DNA of 5,703 nucleotides, taken from assembly GCA_030594725.1 (NCBI GenBank), contig JAUVEQ010000203.1:1-5703 (forward strand), read 5' to 3'. Position numbers and translations under genes: made by a program. The notes beneath the pieces are model-generated. The model was not told the origin of the DNA. It did not search any database and saw nothing but the letters and a program-made list of their open reading frames with translations. How positions within the stretch are numbered: the first letter of the stretch is position 1; every line of letters begins with the position of its first letter. Source of the DNA: Methanobacteriota archaeon. Its GTDB lineage: Archaea; Thermoplasmatota; DTKX01; GCA-020343715. Below, piece after piece: positions 4,936-5,703 of the stretch.

Positions 4936-4973
4936 GAACAGAATCGATTCCCCCCGCGCCGATCGCGTTCGTG

Positions 4974-4993
4974 CCCCGACAGGGGGGGACCCC
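4974..4993 (+). promoter_or_regulatory. G-run ribosome binding site between two C-runs
   Basis: Seven G residues at 4982-4988 replace the GGAGG seen in the other genes; GGGGG can still pair with the anti-Shine-Dalgarno CCUCC through one G-U pair, at the same seven-base spacing. CCCC at 4974-4977 and CCCC at 4990-4993 can each pair with the G-run (loops of about four bases), so the site may be hidden in either of two alternative hairpins. Confidence 0.4.
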
Positions 4994-5703
4994 ATGGCCG
5001 AGGACAAGAAGATCACCAAGGAGGAGTTGCTGGCGAAGGCATACGAGCCCCAACGCCTGGCCGAGATCTACCATCCGTTCTACAAGGGAAAGATCGAGGT
5101 GACCCCGAAGTGTGTAATCCGGAGCTTCGATGACTTCGGCATCTGGTACACGCCCGGCGTGGCCCAGTCGTGCAATATCATCCACGAGGACCCGTTGGAA
5201 TCCTTCCGTCACACCAACAGATGGAACACCATCGCCGTCATCTCCGACGGGACCCGTGTGCTGGGACTCGGTAACATCGGTCCCGAGGCCGCCATGCCCG
5301 TCATGGAGGGCAAGGCGCTGCTGTTCAAGTACCTGGGTGGCGTGGACGCATTCCCGTTGTGCGTGCAGACCACCGACGAGGAGGAGATAATAAAGCTGTG
5401 CAAGTGGCTACAGCCCTCCATCGGTGGCATCAACCTTGAGGACATCGAGAAGCCCAAGTGCTTCTCCATCCTGGACCGCCTCCGGGCGGACCCCGATCTC
5501 AAGATCCCCGTTTGGCACGACGACCAGCAGGGCACGGCCACCGTCGAGACGGCCGCCCTCATCAACGCCGCGAAATTGGTGGGCAAGAAGCTCCCCGAGA
5601 TGAAGGTGGCGATGATAGGGGCAGGTGCGGCCAACATAGCCATCGCCCGGGTCCTGGTGTCCGCGGGGGTCACCAAGGGCAACATCGTGATGACCGACAG
5701 GAA
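4994..5703 (+). CDS. Malic enzyme (NAD(P)-dependent, decarboxylating), N-terminal part
   Basis: 236 codons plus two bases are present; the rest lies beyond the right edge. The enzyme decarboxylates malate to pyruvate, reducing NAD(P), with a divalent metal. YTPGVA at 52-57 carries the expected catalytic Tyr52. ISDGTRVLGLGNIGPEAAMPVMEGK spans 83-107, with the expected catalytic lysine K107. VDAFP is at 117-121. NLED (147-150) and HDDQQGTA (175-182) hold the metal-binding acidic residues. IGAGAANIAIARVL (208-221) opens the Rossmann nucleotide-binding domain. The family's usual HDDQHGTA is HDDQQGTA here, and the usual NGAGAAG is IGAGAAN. It resembles the short bacterial/archaeal malic enzymes, but the cut prevents telling whether a C-terminal phosphotransacetylase-like domain follows. 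Coenzyme preference cannot be decided because the end of the second strand is missing. ATG at 4994 is the only plausible in-frame start. Confidence 0.93.
   Translation, partial: MAEDKKITKEELLAKAYEPQRLAEIYHPFYKGKIEVTPKCVIRSFDDFGIWYTPGVAQSCNIIHEDPLESFRHTNRWNTIAVISDGTRVLGLGNIGPEAAMPVMEGKALLFKYLGGVDAFPLCVQTTDEEEIIKLCKWLQPSIGGINLEDIEKPKCFSILDRLRADPDLKIPVWHDDQQGTATVETAALINAAKLVGKKLPEMKVAMIGAGAANIAIARVLVSAGVTKGNIVMTDR

Noticed and set aside
5209..5685. Minus-strand 158-codon frame opposite the malic enzyme
   Set aside because: It lies wholly within a malic enzyme coding region with intact catalytic motifs.

Overview
The window looks like a GC-rich archaeal chromosome segment, most likely from the Thermoplasmatota or a neighbouring lineage. 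The domain call rests on several things: A/T-only TATA-like boxes at archaeal distances before the genes; Shine-Dalgarno sites in almost the same register before every start; a NikR-type ribbon-helix-helix regulator; an archaeal SCP2-type thiolase; and mixed ATG/GTG/TTG starts. The lineage is an inference and was not tested.

Layout: (1) 1-291, minus strand: N-terminal 97 codons of a thiolase-superfamily protein that runs off the left edge. (2) 292-543: divergent intergenic region with a strong TATA box facing right. (3) 544-894, plus strand: unrecognised 116-residue exported or membrane protein with a signal-like N-terminus, an acidic Asp/Thr/Ser/Pro linker and a C-terminal membrane helix. 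(4) 945-2885, minus strand: complete 646-residue AMP-forming acyl-CoA synthetase, convergent with gene 3. (5) 2886-3102: divergent regulatory region rich in repeats. (6) 3103-3534, plus strand: NikR-like regulator with an altered metal site. (7) 3738-4877, plus strand: complete acyl-CoA dehydrogenase. (8) 4994-5703, plus strand: N-terminal 236 codons of a malic enzyme, cut by the right edge.

Functionally this is a carbon-metabolism neighbourhood. The ligase activates a carboxylic acid to its CoA ester, the dehydrogenase makes the 2-enoyl-CoA, a thiolase-type enzyme could act on the ketoacyl-CoA level, and malic enzyme links the C4 pool to pyruvate. The genes are separated by 50-217 bp and each appears to have its own promoter, so this is a cluster of single transcription units rather than an operon. 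No nickel transporter or nickel enzyme lies beside the NikR-like gene.

I found no mobile element, CRISPR array, tRNA or rRNA. The gene content is ordinary. The observations most worth a second look are a YCGWTY element 15-16 bp downstream of the TATA start in five promoters, the atypical metal site of the NikR-like protein, and the missing nucleophilic cysteine in the thiolase-like protein.
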